A stretch of 33,473 bases of DNA, from NCBI GenBank assembly GCA_046541115.1, contig JBKHDX010000021.1, positions 1 to 33,473 of the forward strand, read 5' to 3'. Of this stretch, positions 7,986 to 16,318 are shown one piece after another (position 1 is the first letter of the stretch; each line of letters begins with the position of its first letter). Origin of the DNA: Jaaginema sp046541115. Lineage in GTDB: Bacteria > Cyanobacteriota > Cyanobacteriia > Cyanobacteriales > Spirulinaceae. Made by a program: the position numbers and the translations under genes. The notes beneath the pieces were generated by a model, which ran no database searches, was not told the origin of the DNA, and saw nothing but the letters and a program-made list of their open reading frames with translations.

Positions 7986-8474
7986 TTAATTTGTAGATGG
8001 GGTTTGCAGATCGGTTAAAGCTAAATCCCGGATGCGATCGCGATTACTTTCAACTAATTCTTGTTGTTCGGGCCAGAAAAAAGGTGGCAAGTTTTCGAGG
8101 TCAAACCAATGTAGTTGATACTCATAAGTTGTATCGGTGGGTTTGCCTTCGATTTGAGCAGTAATAAACAAAAAATAATGAATTTTTTTCCAGCGTTTTT
8201 TAGAATAATCTAAACGCTGGCGATCGCCCAAATCGGCCATTAATTTTAAATCTGTTAATCCCGCTTCTTCGGCCACTTCTCGATAAGCCGCCATTTCTAG
8301 GGTTTCTCCCGCTTCTAAACGACCTTTCGGCAGAACATATTTAGAAAGACTGCCTTCACTCACCACGGCTAGAAAAAAGCGATTATCTTGAACGCGAACC
8401 ACAACACCCCCGGCAGAAATATCTTCAGGAACATCAGGGGGACGGCGATACCAACTGTCATCAATTGTAATCAT
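7986..8474 (-). CDS. Nudix hydrolase
   Basis: The 162-residue protein contains a complete Nudix box (G-x5-E-x7-REVAEEAGL) at about residues 51-73, with all metal-binding glutamates present. Upstream is the usual ISAGGVVVR strand, and a LPKGRLE motif precedes the box. It would hydrolyse a nucleoside diphosphate linked to another moiety. The PKGR form resembles diadenosine-polyphosphate or diphosphoinositol hydrolases, but substrate assignment from this alone is weak. It is divergent from the alpha/beta hydrolase at 8528, with 53 bp between the starts, so the two may share a regulatory region. Confidence 0.9.
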   Translation of the reverse strand: MITIDDSWYRRPPDVPEDISAGGVVVRVQDNRFFLAVVSEGSLSKYVLPKGRLEAGETLEMAAYREVAEEAGLTDLKLMADLGDRQRLDYSKKRWKKIHYFLFITAQIEGKPTDTTYEYQLHWFDLENLPPFFWPEQQELVESNRDRIRDLALTDLQTPSTN

Positions 8475-8527
8475 TTTAATCGCAAAACTTTTAGTTTAGA
8501 AATAAGGGCAACGTTGAGGAAGTTTCG

Positions 8528-9424
8528 ATGAATTTTAGCCAAACTCCAGAAAATCCTGAATTTATTTTATATGCTCAACACGGTTGGGCGGATACAGGTA
8601 AAGAAATTGGGGCCTTGGCCCGTCAACTTGCAGGCGATCGCGCTAAAATTGTGGCACCGAATTTAGGGTGGTGGCAAACTTGGTGGCGCATCGAGCCGTT
8701 GATTGCGAAAGTTGAAGCGATCGCCACCGCAACCATGCAGGAGTTTCCCGATTTGCCACTGCGGATTATCGGTCACTCTATGGGCGGTCTGATTTGGCTG
8801 GAATTGCTCCACAGACATCCCGAATGGCGCGATCGCGTTCATTCCCTCGTTTTAGTCGCTTCGCCGGTGAGCGGGGCAGATTTGGCGCGTCTGCTCGATC
8901 CCTTGGCTTGGGGGATTGGTATAGCCGGAGATTTAGGCAAAAATCGCCGTGTTCTCGCGGCCAATCTTGCCCAAACGATTCCCACCCTCGCGATCGCGGG
9001 AGATATTGACGGCGGTAGCGACGGGACGATTCCGGTAAGTTCAACTTGGGTCGAAAAAGCTCATTTTGTACAGCTTTCGGGATTATCTCATCCTAAACTT
9101 AAAAATACACCGGAACTCGTGCCAGTTATTCAAAAATTTTGGCGAAACCCTTTAATTTTACCCGAAGAAACCCCAACTTTAACGCAAATTGTGATTCAGC
9201 GTTTGCAAGCAGTTCCCAGTATGACCGATACCCATCCCCGTCACTTTAAACAGGCTCAGACGATTGTGACCTTAGCGGATCATTCCACTGTGCGCTTGTG
9301 GCGTAACTTTTTGGGCATTCCTCATATTTTTGTCGCCAATTCCCAGGAAAACTGCTTGTATAGTGGCTTTGTCGGTTGGGGTCACGAACAAGAGTTAGAA
9401 AACGCGATCGCAGAAATTCAATAA
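8528..9424 (+). CDS. Alpha/beta hydrolase with a C-terminal extension
   Basis: The 298-residue protein has the nucleophile elbow GHSMGG (Ser at about residue 84), a candidate acid in AGDIDGGSDG (about 157-166) and a candidate base in LSHPKL (about 187-192). The first two thirds form a compact hydrolase of the esterase/lipase type. The last 85 or so residues, after the catalytic His, are an additional region of unclear function that the core fold does not need. There is no signal peptide, so it is probably cytoplasmic. Substrate unknown. Confidence 0.85.
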   Translation: MNFSQTPENPEFILYAQHGWADTGKEIGALARQLAGDRAKIVAPNLGWWQTWWRIEPLIAKVEAIATATMQEFPDLPLRIIGHSMGGLIWLELLHRHPEWRDRVHSLVLVASPVSGADLARLLDPLAWGIGIAGDLGKNRRVLAANLAQTIPTLAIAGDIDGGSDGTIPVSSTWVEKAHFVQLSGLSHPKLKNTPELVPVIQKFWRNPLILPEETPTLTQIVIQRLQAVPSMTDTHPRHFKQAQTIVTLADHSTVRLWRNFLGIPHIFVANSQENCLYSGFVGWGHEQELENAIAEIQ

Positions 9425-9616
9425 GGGGTTGTTGTGGGTTTAGAGCGCAGACAACCAATAATGACCGTATAAAATTGAAAATAACAGAAAAATTTTAGTT
9501 TTCTGGAAGGGTTTGAGATTGAGCCACGACCGCATATTGGTCAAGTGGTGGGTGAGGAGTATTGCAAAGATGGTATCTCAAACTGCTAGAAACTCGTTGC
9601 AATTTGATAAAACATT

Positions 9617-9850
9617 ATGACATCTCAAGCTTTTGAACGAATGCGCTTGCAATCCCATGCTTATATTAAGCGTCAAATTGAGTTATCGCGACAGCGATTA
9701 AATTTAGTCTCAAAACGGGTGAGTCGCCAGAAAACTTGTAAATATAACGCCAATTCTGCCTTTTTGTTGTGTGCGGTGAATCCTAGCGGCCCCTGTAGCG
9801 ATTGTTCAATGTATGAGCCGAAAGGAGAAGATAACTTAGCCCGGAAATGA
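9617..9850 (+). CDS. Small four-cysteine protein, DUF6464-like
   Basis: This 77-residue protein has a basic N-terminal helix (1-40) followed by a cysteine cluster, C-x-YNA-x-S then LLCAVNPSGPCSDC. This matches my memory of the cyanobacterial DUF6464 family. Four cysteines within about 30 residues suggest a metal or Fe-S site, which is inference. It is a free-standing gene convergent with purF, and its stop codon lies inside a terminator-like hairpin. Function unknown. Confidence 0.72.
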   Translation: MTSQAFERMRLQSHAYIKRQIELSRQRLNLVSKRVSRQKTCKYNANSAFLLCAVNPSGPCSDCSMYEPKGEDNLARK

Positions 9851-9860
9851 TATTCCGGGC
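9839..9860. terminator. Bidirectional terminator-like hairpin
   Basis: GCCCGGAA (9839-9846) and TTCCGGGC (9853-9860) form a perfect 8-bp stem with a 6-nt loop, overlapping the stop of the 9617 gene and lying 14 bp from the end of convergent purF. No long T tract follows on either side, so efficiency is uncertain. Confidence 0.6.
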
Positions 9861-9874
9861 CTTAAGACTCAATA

Positions 9875-11365
9875 TTACGCTTTGAGCTTTTCGAGCATCA
9901 ATTTCGAGCGTTTGATTGGGTCGGGAATATCAATGGGATAATCCCCGGTAAAGCAAGCCGAACAGAAGTTATTGGGGTCTGACCCCGTAGCGGCAAGCAT
10001 TCCTTCCCAACTTAAATAAGATAAAGAATCTACACCAATATGCTCGGCAATCTCCGCGACAGATTTAGTGGCTGCAATCAGTTGGTCTTGGCTGTCGGTG
10101 TCAAGGCCATAGAAGCAGGGATGAGTAACCGGAGGCGAAGAAATTTTCATGTGAACTTCTTTAGCCCCCGCATCTCGCAAAGCTTTGACAATTTTCCGGC
10201 TGGTGGTTCCCCGCACAATCGAATCATCGACTAAAATGATTCGTTTGTCGTTGAGAACGTCTTTGAGGGGATTGAGTTTCATGCGAATCCCCGCCTCTCT
10301 CATGCTTTGGGTGGGTTGGATAAAGGTGCGTCCCACATAACGGTTTTTGATCAAACCTTCAGCATAAGGAATCCCCGATTCTTCCGAGTAGCCAATGGCC
10401 GCAGGAACTCCAGAATCGGGAACCGCAATGACGCAATCGGCCTCAACCGGAGATTCTTGGGCGAGGTGTTTACCGAGGCGCATCCGATAGCTGTAGAGGG
10501 TTTCGTCGTGAACAATGCTATCGGGACGAGCGAAATAAATCATTTCAAAGACACAGAGTTTGCGCTTGGGTCTGTTGGCCCAGTGAAAGGAAGCCATCCC
10601 TTCTTCGGTAATCCAAACCAATTCTCCGGGTTCGACAGGGCGCAAAAACTCTGCACCGATAATATCGAGGCCGCAGGTTTCCGAAGCGAGGACATAACGC
10701 TGGGGATTACCGGGGAGAATGCCAATGACTAAGGGGCGCACGCCGTTAGGGTCCCTCGCACCAATAAGACCATTGGGAGTCCCAATCACTAAGCTGTAGG
10801 CTCCTTGGCACAGTTGAAAGGCACTAATGGCAGCTTCGAGCCAGTCTTTGCCTTTGTCTACTTCGTTTCCCATGGCGATCGCGATCGCTTCTGAATCCGT
10901 TGTCGTTTCAAAGGTACAATTACGTTGGCGCAGTTTTTCCCGTAACTCTAAAGTATTGACTAAGTTACCATTATGTGCTAGGGCTATACTACCCCGTTGG
11001 GTTTCCACCACCGCAGGTTGAGCATTCACCACCAAACTCGAACCCGTGGTAGAGTACCGGGTATGACCCACCGCCATCCGTCCCGGTAAACGATCTAAAA
11101 TCCCTTCGTTAAAGACTTGGGACACTAAACCCATGTCTTTGTGTAAATGCACCGTCGCACCGTCAAAAGTAGCAATCCCTGCCGATTCTTGGCCGCGGTG
11201 TTGTAGCGCATACAGACCAAAATACGTTAGTTTTGCCACATCTTCTGCCGGGGCGTAAACGCCAAAAACACCACAGGCTTCTTCGGGTTTGTCCGGTCGC
11301 TCGACGGACGGGCCCAAATCGACCACATCTTGCTCATCGGCGTAAAGGGATTCGTTAGGAATCAT
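9875..11365 (-). CDS. purF: Amidophosphoribosyltransferase
   Basis: The 496-residue enzyme commits PRPP and glutamine to purine synthesis. The N-terminal propeptide ends before Cys31 (EEACGVFGVYAP), which becomes the catalytic Ntn nucleophile after cleavage. The glutaminase domain contains GHTRYSTTG and LAHNGNLVN. The phosphoribosyltransferase domain has the PRPP loop ILVDDSIVRGTTS. Several cysteines in the C-terminal half (CVFEMIYFARPDS, CSACFTGDYP) fit the Fe-S cluster-containing Bacillus-type enzyme. It lies 293 bp downstream of purL on the same strand, so the two are likely co-regulated. Confidence 0.97.
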   Translation of the reverse strand: MIPNESLYADEQDVVDLGPSVERPDKPEEACGVFGVYAPAEDVAKLTYFGLYALQHRGQESAGIATFDGATVHLHKDMGLVSQVFNEGILDRLPGRMAVGHTRYSTTGSSLVVNAQPAVVETQRGSIALAHNGNLVNTLELREKLRQRNCTFETTTDSEAIAIAMGNEVDKGKDWLEAAISAFQLCQGAYSLVIGTPNGLIGARDPNGVRPLVIGILPGNPQRYVLASETCGLDIIGAEFLRPVEPGELVWITEEGMASFHWANRPKRKLCVFEMIYFARPDSIVHDETLYSYRMRLGKHLAQESPVEADCVIAVPDSGVPAAIGYSEESGIPYAEGLIKNRYVGRTFIQPTQSMREAGIRMKLNPLKDVLNDKRIILVDDSIVRGTTSRKIVKALRDAGAKEVHMKISSPPVTHPCFYGLDTDSQDQLIAATKSVAEIAEHIGVDSLSYLSWEGMLAATGSDPNNFCSACFTGDYPIDIPDPIKRSKLMLEKLKA

Positions 11366-11658
11366 TATGTCCTGCTCCAGATGTAATTGATAGTAGTTGT
11401 AAAACTGAATAAGGGGATGGGGTTATAGAGCGACTCTGGGGTAAAAAGGGACACCCTTGCGAGTCTCAATCATCGGCTCAAGTCAAGCGCAACTGTCTCG
11501 ACTCCCAACCAATTTTATACAAAGTGTTAAGCACAGCGTTAAGGCCAAAACCACAATAACTTAAATGTTTCTTAACACTTATAAACATAACAGGATTCGG
11601 GCAAATTCCCCGAAGCCAAACAGAATTAATTGTGCAAGGTTGCCGTTTTTGCCCTAGG
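11366..11658. other. purL-purF spacer
   Basis: A 293-bp gap within the presumed purine gene pair. The only open frame (11478-11666, minus) overlaps the end of purL, has atypical composition and shows no homology I can recognise. I see no clear terminator, and a purF promoter may be present. Confidence 0.4.
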
Positions 11659-13998
11659 TTAGTCATTTTGCGAGAAAGTCAAGCGGCGCTCGATAGCCCC
11701 CACTGCGCGATCGCTCAGTTCACATATCTTAACTCTAATCAACTCGATCTCGTTAGTGGTGAAAACCCTTAATTCTGCCGCATTATTACCCACCACGCCA
11801 ATTTTTTGCCAATTTCCCGGCAACTGCTCCTGTAAATAAAACTCCCAAACCCCTTGATATTCCGGCTTTACCGACACCAAAATGCGCCCTTGGGCTTCCC
11901 CAAACAACACCTCATCCCAGCGTAACGAATCTGTGACAGAAAGACGAATCTCCGCCCCTAAATTTGCACCAATACAACAATCAGCCAAAGCCACCGCCAA
12001 ACCGCCTTCCGCACAATCGTGAGCCGACTGAATCCAACCCTGGCCAATGCCATAACGACAAACCCCTTGCACCGCTTGCTCCTGTTCCCAATTCACCAAC
12101 GGCGGTTGACCCGCCACCGTTTCGTGCAACGTCGCCAAATACTCCGAACCTCCCAACGTGGGCTGACTCGCACTTCCTAGCTCATAAATACCATCGCCAG
12201 CACTTTGCCAAGCCGAACCGCACACCTGAGCAATATCCGGGATTAACCCCACCATCCCAATCACAGGGGTAGGATAAATCGCTTGGGGTTTCCCCTGAGA
12301 ATCCAAAGTTTCGTTATACAAAGAAACATTGCCCCCCGTCACCGGCGTTTTTAACACCTCGCAAGCTTCCGCAATTCCCCGACAAGCTTCAGCCAACTGC
12401 CAATAACCCACCGGATTTTCCGGGCTGCCAAAATTCAAATTATCCGTAATTGCCAACGGTTCAGCTCCCACACAGCTTAAATTCCGAGCCGCTTCAGCCA
12501 CCGCTGCCTTTGCCCCTTCATAGGGATTGAGATACACATACCGCCCATTACAATCCGTTGTCGCTGCCACCCCCTTGCGACAATCCGCGAGATTAGTGTT
12601 TGTCATTTGAGGACGGACTCGCATCACCGCCGCATCTGCCCCACCCGGTAACAAAACCGTATTATTCTGCACTTGATGGTCGTATTGGCGATAAACCCAT
12701 TGTTTCGAGGCCAAAGACGGCACATCCAGCAATTGCAGCAAAATCTCGTTCCAACTGTAATGTTTGCCCTGAATTTCAATCCCCAACTCAGTGCAACTCG
12801 GTAACTTCTCCGTTGTCCATTGCCAAGCCGTTTGAGCATATTCAGGGGGTTCGCTCAACAACTCTCGCTCGTAAATTGGCGTATTATCAGCCAACGCCGT
12901 CGCTGGAATTTCCGCCGCCGTTTCCCCTTGATACAAAATTCGCACAATTGGGTCAGCAATCACACTTCCTGCCACCACCGCATGAAGCCCCCAGCGCTCG
13001 AAAATCTCAATCAGTTCCGCTTCTCGTCCCTTTTGCGCCACAAAGAGCATTCTTTCTTGGGACTCAGACAGCAAGTATTCATAAGGAATCATCCCGGTTT
13101 CGCGGGCGGGGATTTTATCTAAATCCAACTCAATCCCTACGCCCCCATTCGCTGCCATTTCCGAAGTCGAACAGGTAATCCCGGCCGCTCCCATATCTTG
13201 CGCGGCCACAACGGCACCGGTTTTGAAGGCTTCGAGACAAGCTTCTACCAGAGATTTTTCGAGGAAGGGGTCGCCCACTTGCACCGCCGGACGGTCATCC
13301 CTGGATTCGTCCGTCAATTCCGCACTGGCGAAACTTGCACCCCCCATGCCATCGCGGCCCGTAGTCGAACCCACATACAACACGGGATTGCCAATACCTG
13401 CGGCTCCCGATTTCACAATTTCCTCGGTTTCCATCAAGCCCAAAGCCATGGCATTTACGAGGGGATTGCCTTGATAAGCTTTGTCAAAATATACCTCACC
13501 GCCTACCGTCGGAACGCCGATGCAGTTGCCGTAGTGAGCGATACCTTCAACCACTCCGGTAAAAATGCGACGGGTGCGGGGGTTGTTGAGTTCGCCAAAC
13601 CGCAGGGAATTGAGGATGGCCATGGGTCTAGCGCCCATGGTGAAGATATCTCGTAAAATGCCCCCTACCCCGGTTGCTGCTCCCTGAAACGGCTCAATGG
13701 CAGAGGGGTGGTTGTGGGATTCGATTTTAAAGGCCAAGCGCAGGCCGTCGCCTAAGTCTACCACGCCTGCATTCTCACCGGGCCCGACCAGGACGCGATC
13801 GCCGGTTGTGGGAAACTGCTTCAGCAACGGTCTCGAATTTTTATAACAGCAATGCTCCGACCACATTACCCCAAACATCCCTAATTCGGCTTTGTTGGGG
13901 TGTCTGCCGAGTCTTTGGACTATTTCTTCATATTCTTGGGGTTTGATGCCTTCTGCGGCAATTTCTTCTGGCGAAAAAGGGGTAGACATGGGTTGCAT
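11659..13998 (-). CDS. purL: Phosphoribosylformylglycinamidine synthase subunit PurL
   Basis: This 779-residue enzyme is the small-type FGAM synthase II, which acts with PurQ and PurS (not in this window). Near the N-terminus is the signature MWSEHCCYKNSRPLL with active-site His49. Further motifs are VGPGENAGVV, KIESHNHPSAIEPFQGAATGVGGILRDIFTMGARP (given here only as the well-known family block), and a second AIRS-like half with KTPVTGGNVSLYNE. Two starts are possible, ATG 13998 and ATG 13989; family alignment slightly favours the latter (MSTPFSPEEIAAEG). A degenerate second copy of codons 12-53 lies 2.7 kb upstream, beyond a toxin-antitoxin block. Confidence 0.96.
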   Translation of the reverse strand: MQPMSTPFSPEEIAAEGIKPQEYEEIVQRLGRHPNKAELGMFGVMWSEHCCYKNSRPLLKQFPTTGDRVLVGPGENAGVVDLGDGLRLAFKIESHNHPSAIEPFQGAATGVGGILRDIFTMGARPMAILNSLRFGELNNPRTRRIFTGVVEGIAHYGNCIGVPTVGGEVYFDKAYQGNPLVNAMALGLMETEEIVKSGAAGIGNPVLYVGSTTGRDGMGGASFASAELTDESRDDRPAVQVGDPFLEKSLVEACLEAFKTGAVVAAQDMGAAGITCSTSEMAANGGVGIELDLDKIPARETGMIPYEYLLSESQERMLFVAQKGREAELIEIFERWGLHAVVAGSVIADPIVRILYQGETAAEIPATALADNTPIYERELLSEPPEYAQTAWQWTTEKLPSCTELGIEIQGKHYSWNEILLQLLDVPSLASKQWVYRQYDHQVQNNTVLLPGGADAAVMRVRPQMTNTNLADCRKGVAATTDCNGRYVYLNPYEGAKAAVAEAARNLSCVGAEPLAITDNLNFGSPENPVGYWQLAEACRGIAEACEVLKTPVTGGNVSLYNETLDSQGKPQAIYPTPVIGMVGLIPDIAQVCGSAWQSAGDGIYELGSASQPTLGGSEYLATLHETVAGQPPLVNWEQEQAVQGVCRYGIGQGWIQSAHDCAEGGLAVALADCCIGANLGAEIRLSVTDSLRWDEVLFGEAQGRILVSVKPEYQGVWEFYLQEQLPGNWQKIGVVGNNAAELRVFTTNEIELIRVKICELSDRAVGAIERRLTFSQND

Positions 13999-14112
13999 CT
14001 ATCAATTCTGAGCAGGGTTGCTCCATCAATCCTACAGCAACAAGGGGATGAGATTGACGATTTGAGATGAGGTTAAGCCTAACAAATTGTCCGATCCCGA
14101 ATTTAAGTCCTA

Positions 14113-14451
14113 TTAATCCCCACGAATTTCTACTAACATCTCACCAGCTGCTAACAGTTCCAAAGCTCTAGATAATGTCTCGCTCAAAATTTCGCGCAAC
14201 CGAGCATTGGAGGTATTACCACAAGTCAGCCAGAGAATTTGTGGGGGTGAACCAAGCCGTTCAACTAAATCTACGAAGTCTCTGTCTTTCGTCATTACAA
14301 TAGCTTTTTTAGCTTTTGCAGCTTCAAAAATTTCAGAATCTTCAGCATCTCGTAGTCCAATATCTCGCAACGCTACTGCTTCAACTTCAAATGTGCTTGC
14401 AATCCAAAGGGCAATAGCTGGAGAAAGATGCGCGTCTACCCAAATTGTCAT
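14113..14451 (-). CDS. DUF5615 PIN-like toxin
   Basis: The 112-residue protein has the PIN-like (Mut7-C-related) plan with acidic residues placed for a metal-dependent nuclease: Asp6 in WVDAHLS, Glu37/Asp38 in RDAEDSE and Asp56/Asp58 in TKDRDFVDL. DUF5615 proteins usually pair with DUF433 antitoxins, and here the start overlaps the stop of the upstream DUF433 gene by 4 nt (ATGA), implying translational coupling. Toxicity by RNA cleavage is inferred from the fold. It is the module closest to purL. Confidence 0.88.
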   Translation of the reverse strand: MTIWVDAHLSPAIALWIASTFEVEAVALRDIGLRDAEDSEIFEAAKAKKAIVMTKDRDFVDLVERLGSPPQILWLTCGNTSNARLREILSETLSRALELLAAGEMLVEIRGD

Positions 14452-14672
14452 GGAACTAAAACCGGGTGGTTCAGTTTCCGCGAAGCGTATATAAGTGAAG
14501 CTTTGAGATCGTCTTCTTCAAGATCGGGCATTTCTTCTAAAATTTCTGCGGTACTTAAACCCGCCGCTAATAAATCTAGCACATCTGATACCCTAATTCT
14601 CATACCTCGGATACAGGGACGACCCCCACATTGCTTGGGATTAATCGTAATTCTTTCGAGTAAGGTTGACAT
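14448..14672 (-). CDS. DUF433 antitoxin
   Basis: This 74-residue protein matches DUF433: ITINPKQCGGRPCIRGMRI at residues 8-26, followed by a helix-turn-helix-like segment (VSDVLDLLAAGLSTAEILEE). It probably neutralises the DUF5615 protein encoded just downstream and represses their shared promoter; this is known for such pairs generally, not shown here. The genes overlap by 4 nt. It is spaced 18 nt from the BrnA gene upstream, so the whole minus-strand block could be one transcript. Confidence 0.9.
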   Translation of the reverse strand: MSTLLERITINPKQCGGRPCIRGMRIRVSDVLDLLAAGLSTAEILEEMPDLEEDDLKASLIYASRKLNHPVLVP

Positions 14673-14690
14673 ATAATGAGCCTCAATTAG

Positions 14691-14957
14691 TTATACTTTG
14701 TGCGCTTCTGCATAAATTCGTAATGCCGCAGCCATTTTCTTTTCCCAGCCCTCACCTTGAGCTTTAAACCAAGCTAATGTGCTGGGGTCTATTTGAACTA
14801 GAACATTTGATGGCTCTACGGGCTTCCACCATCGCGACTTACTGAAAAATTCCTCAGTCAAAGGCGGAATATCAGAGGTATCAATTTCTGCCTCTGTCAG
14901 CGCATCAACCTTGTCCCAATTCGTCTCTGAGGTATTGTTCATAGCGTTTTCGTTCAT
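14691..14957 (-). CDS. BrnA-family antitoxin, copy 1
   Basis: The 88-residue protein has the BrnA layout. A variable N-terminus carries the DTSDIPPLTEEFF motif (residues about 26-38), followed by a ribbon-helix-helix-like DNA-binding half with VLVQIDPSTLAWFKAQGEGWEKKMAAALRIYAEAH. Its start (MNENA) lies inside the 3' end of the upstream brnT in another frame, a 53-nt overlap. The same MNENA start occurs in copy 2, which supports the choice. It would bind and neutralise BrnT and autorepress the pair. Confidence 0.87.
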   Translation of the reverse strand: MNENAMNNTSETNWDKVDALTEAEIDTSDIPPLTEEFFSKSRWWKPVEPSNVLVQIDPSTLAWFKAQGEGWEKKMAAALRIYAEAHKV

Positions 14958-15198
14958 AGGGCAAAGCTTTACGAAGTGAAATAATACGGATTGTTTGTTC
15001 GTCTGGTTCTGTAAAAACTACAATTACTACACGCCCGTCAAGCATCCCGATCCCAATCCATCGATCCTCCCCGTAGTCCTGCCGCTCGTCAAGAGAAATA
15101 CGAAGGGGTAGCCGGAACAACTTGGGGGCATCGGCAAAGTCGAGATCGTGTTTTGCAATATTGGCTCTGTTCTTTTGCCGATCCCACTCAAATCTCAT
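14905..15198 (-). CDS. BrnT-family ribonuclease toxin, copy 1
   Basis: The 97-residue protein shows the family pattern FEWDRQKNRANIAKHDLDF at the N-terminus. The central strands include DERQDYGEDRWIGIGMLDGRVVIVVFTEPD, and the C-terminal RIISLRKALPYERKRYEQYL carries the basic catalytic residues. BrnT proteins are RelE-like RNases made upstream of their BrnA antitoxin, the order seen here. It is a close relative of the copy at 15534-15824, which points to tandem duplication. Confidence 0.9.
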   Translation of the reverse strand: MRFEWDRQKNRANIAKHDLDFADAPKLFRLPLRISLDERQDYGEDRWIGIGMLDGRVVIVVFTEPDEQTIRIISLRKALPYERKRYEQYLRDELGQG

Positions 15199-15310
15199 AC
15201 TCTGATACTACCCAATTTTGTATCTTACGGTTCAAGTCCTGTTGCTTTAGAGAATGGAATCAAGAAACGCGATCGCCCTGTATGAGAAACTGCCTACATG
15301 GTATGGTTGC

Positions 15311-15580
15311 TCAATGAAATTTGTGAGCCTCAGCATAAATTCTTAATGCTACAGACATCTGCTGTTCTGCACTCTCTCCTTGCGCTTGAAACCAAGCTAA
15401 TGTTTCAGGATCGACTTGAACCGATACCTTGACAGGGGCTTGAGGCATTCGTAACTGCGCTTTAGCAAAAAACTCCTCTGACAACGGGGGAATATCTGAA
15501 GTGTCAATGTCCTCATCACTCATCGCGTCGATTCTAGCCCAATCGGTTTTTGAGGTATTGTTCGTAGCGTTTTCGTTCAT
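15311..15580 (-). CDS. BrnA-family antitoxin, copy 2
   Basis: This 89-residue protein is a diverged duplicate of copy 1, sharing the MNENA start, the DTSDIPPLSEEFFAK motif and the ALRIYAEAH end. The open frame continues 24 codons upstream, but that part runs through brnT in another frame; the ATG at 15580 agrees with copy 1. The overlap with the upstream brnT is 47 nt. Differences cluster in the middle (the LRMPQAPVKVS region), where antitoxin specificity could have diverged. Confidence 0.86.
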   Translation of the reverse strand: MNENATNNTSKTDWARIDAMSDEDIDTSDIPPLSEEFFAKAQLRMPQAPVKVSVQVDPETLAWFQAQGESAEQQMSVALRIYAEAHKFH

Positions 15581-15824
15581 AAGAGAGTGCCTTTCGTAGG
15601 GAGATAATGCGAATCGTTTTCTCATCAGGTTCGGTGTAAACAACAACGACAACCCGACTGCTCAGTAACCCAATACCAATATATCGATCTTCGCCATAAT
15701 CCTCTCGCTCATCAAATTCCACAACCATCGGTAGATTGAAGATGGCAAAAGCATCGGCGAAGTCAAACCCATGCTTGATGATGTTACTCTGGTTTTTGAG
15801 TTCGTCCCACTCAAACTGCATCAC
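15534..15824 (-). CDS. BrnT-family ribonuclease toxin, copy 2
   Basis: The 96-residue toxin has the same motifs as copy 1: FEWDELKNQSNIIKHGFDF, DEREDYGEDRYIGIGLLSSR and RIISLRKALSYERKRYEQYL. By eye about two thirds of positions are identical between the copies. The starts of the two brnT genes are 626 bp apart. A short conserved patch upstream of each (about 15250 and 15908, around AGAGAA-GGAATCAA) suggests that the promoter was included in the duplicated unit. Confidence 0.9.
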   Translation of the reverse strand: MMQFEWDELKNQSNIIKHGFDFADAFAIFNLPMVVEFDEREDYGEDRYIGIGLLSSRVVVVVYTEPDEKTIRIISLRKALSYERKRYEQYLKNRLG

Positions 15825-15953
15825 TCAAACCTGGCACACGAACCAAGTTTAGAACAGAATAGGCAAATTTAGACAGTTTTTGTTACTCGTCTCAAGCATT
15901 ATTTCTGAGAGAACGGAATCAACGGACGCGAGTACGCAGACAACTACAAAACG

Positions 15954-16058
15954 CTAACTGAGTAAGCCCGAACTGCTGCGATTCTCAAATTGGCTCAGTA
16001 TATCTTCCGGTAAAGGTGCATCAAAATCATCTGGAACTGTAAACTCACCTTCACAATT
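15954..16058 (-). pseudogene. C-terminal remnant of a Phd/VapB-like antitoxin
   Basis: An open stretch of 34 codons follows an in-frame TAA and ends at TAG. It encodes GEFTVPDDFDAPLPEDIL, very similar to the C-terminal toxin-binding tail (DDFD-PLPEDIL) of antitoxins that pair with PIN-domain toxins. No start codon or DNA-binding half remains, and no matching toxin follows before the next brnT. It sits directly after the stop of the third BrnA gene. I read it as a decayed fifth antitoxin. Confidence 0.55.
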
Positions 16059-16061
16059 TTA

Positions 16062-16316
16062 TTAATTAACACGCTTCAACTCTTCTCGTAAAACTCGTCG
16101 AAATGTATCTTCTAGGGGTTCGCGTTCATTCTCAATGTGCTGGCGTAAAGCTTCATTAATCGAAGTTTGATAGTTACCGCCTCCAGACAGATGAGCCTGT
16201 TGGCGAAACCAATCTAAAATGTCGTTATCGAGACGAATCGTAATGCGTGTTTTGCCTGATGAAGGTGGCTCGATTGCACCACGTTTCCCTTGGCTAAAGT
16301 CATATTCAGCTTCCAT
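16062..16316 (-). CDS. BrnA-family antitoxin, copy 3 (divergent)
   Basis: This 84-residue protein has a basic ribbon-helix-helix core, GKTRITIRLDNDILDWFRQQA (about residues 21-41), then a helical tail (NYQTSINEALRQHIENE). It belongs with BrnA or CopG-type antitoxins, but its N-terminus lacks the DIPPL motif of copies 1 and 2. It follows its brnT by 2 nt without the overlap seen in the other pairs, so this module has a separate origin. Confidence 0.85.
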   Translation of the reverse strand: MEAEYDFSQGKRGAIEPPSSGKTRITIRLDNDILDWFRQQAHLSGGGNYQTSINEALRQHIENEREPLEDTFRRVLREELKRVN

Positions 16317-16318
16317 TG

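Noticed and set aside
9839..9860. Hairpin as a possible riboswitch or attachment site
   Set aside because: Its position between two convergent gene ends and its simple perfect stem fit a terminator better.
11478..11666. 62-codon open frame between purL and purF
   Set aside because: It overlaps the purL end and has no family features or Shine-Dalgarno; treated as non-coding.
12600..13656. Plus-strand open frames opposite purL
   Set aside because: Proline/histidine-rich antisense products without domains; they arise from purL codon usage.
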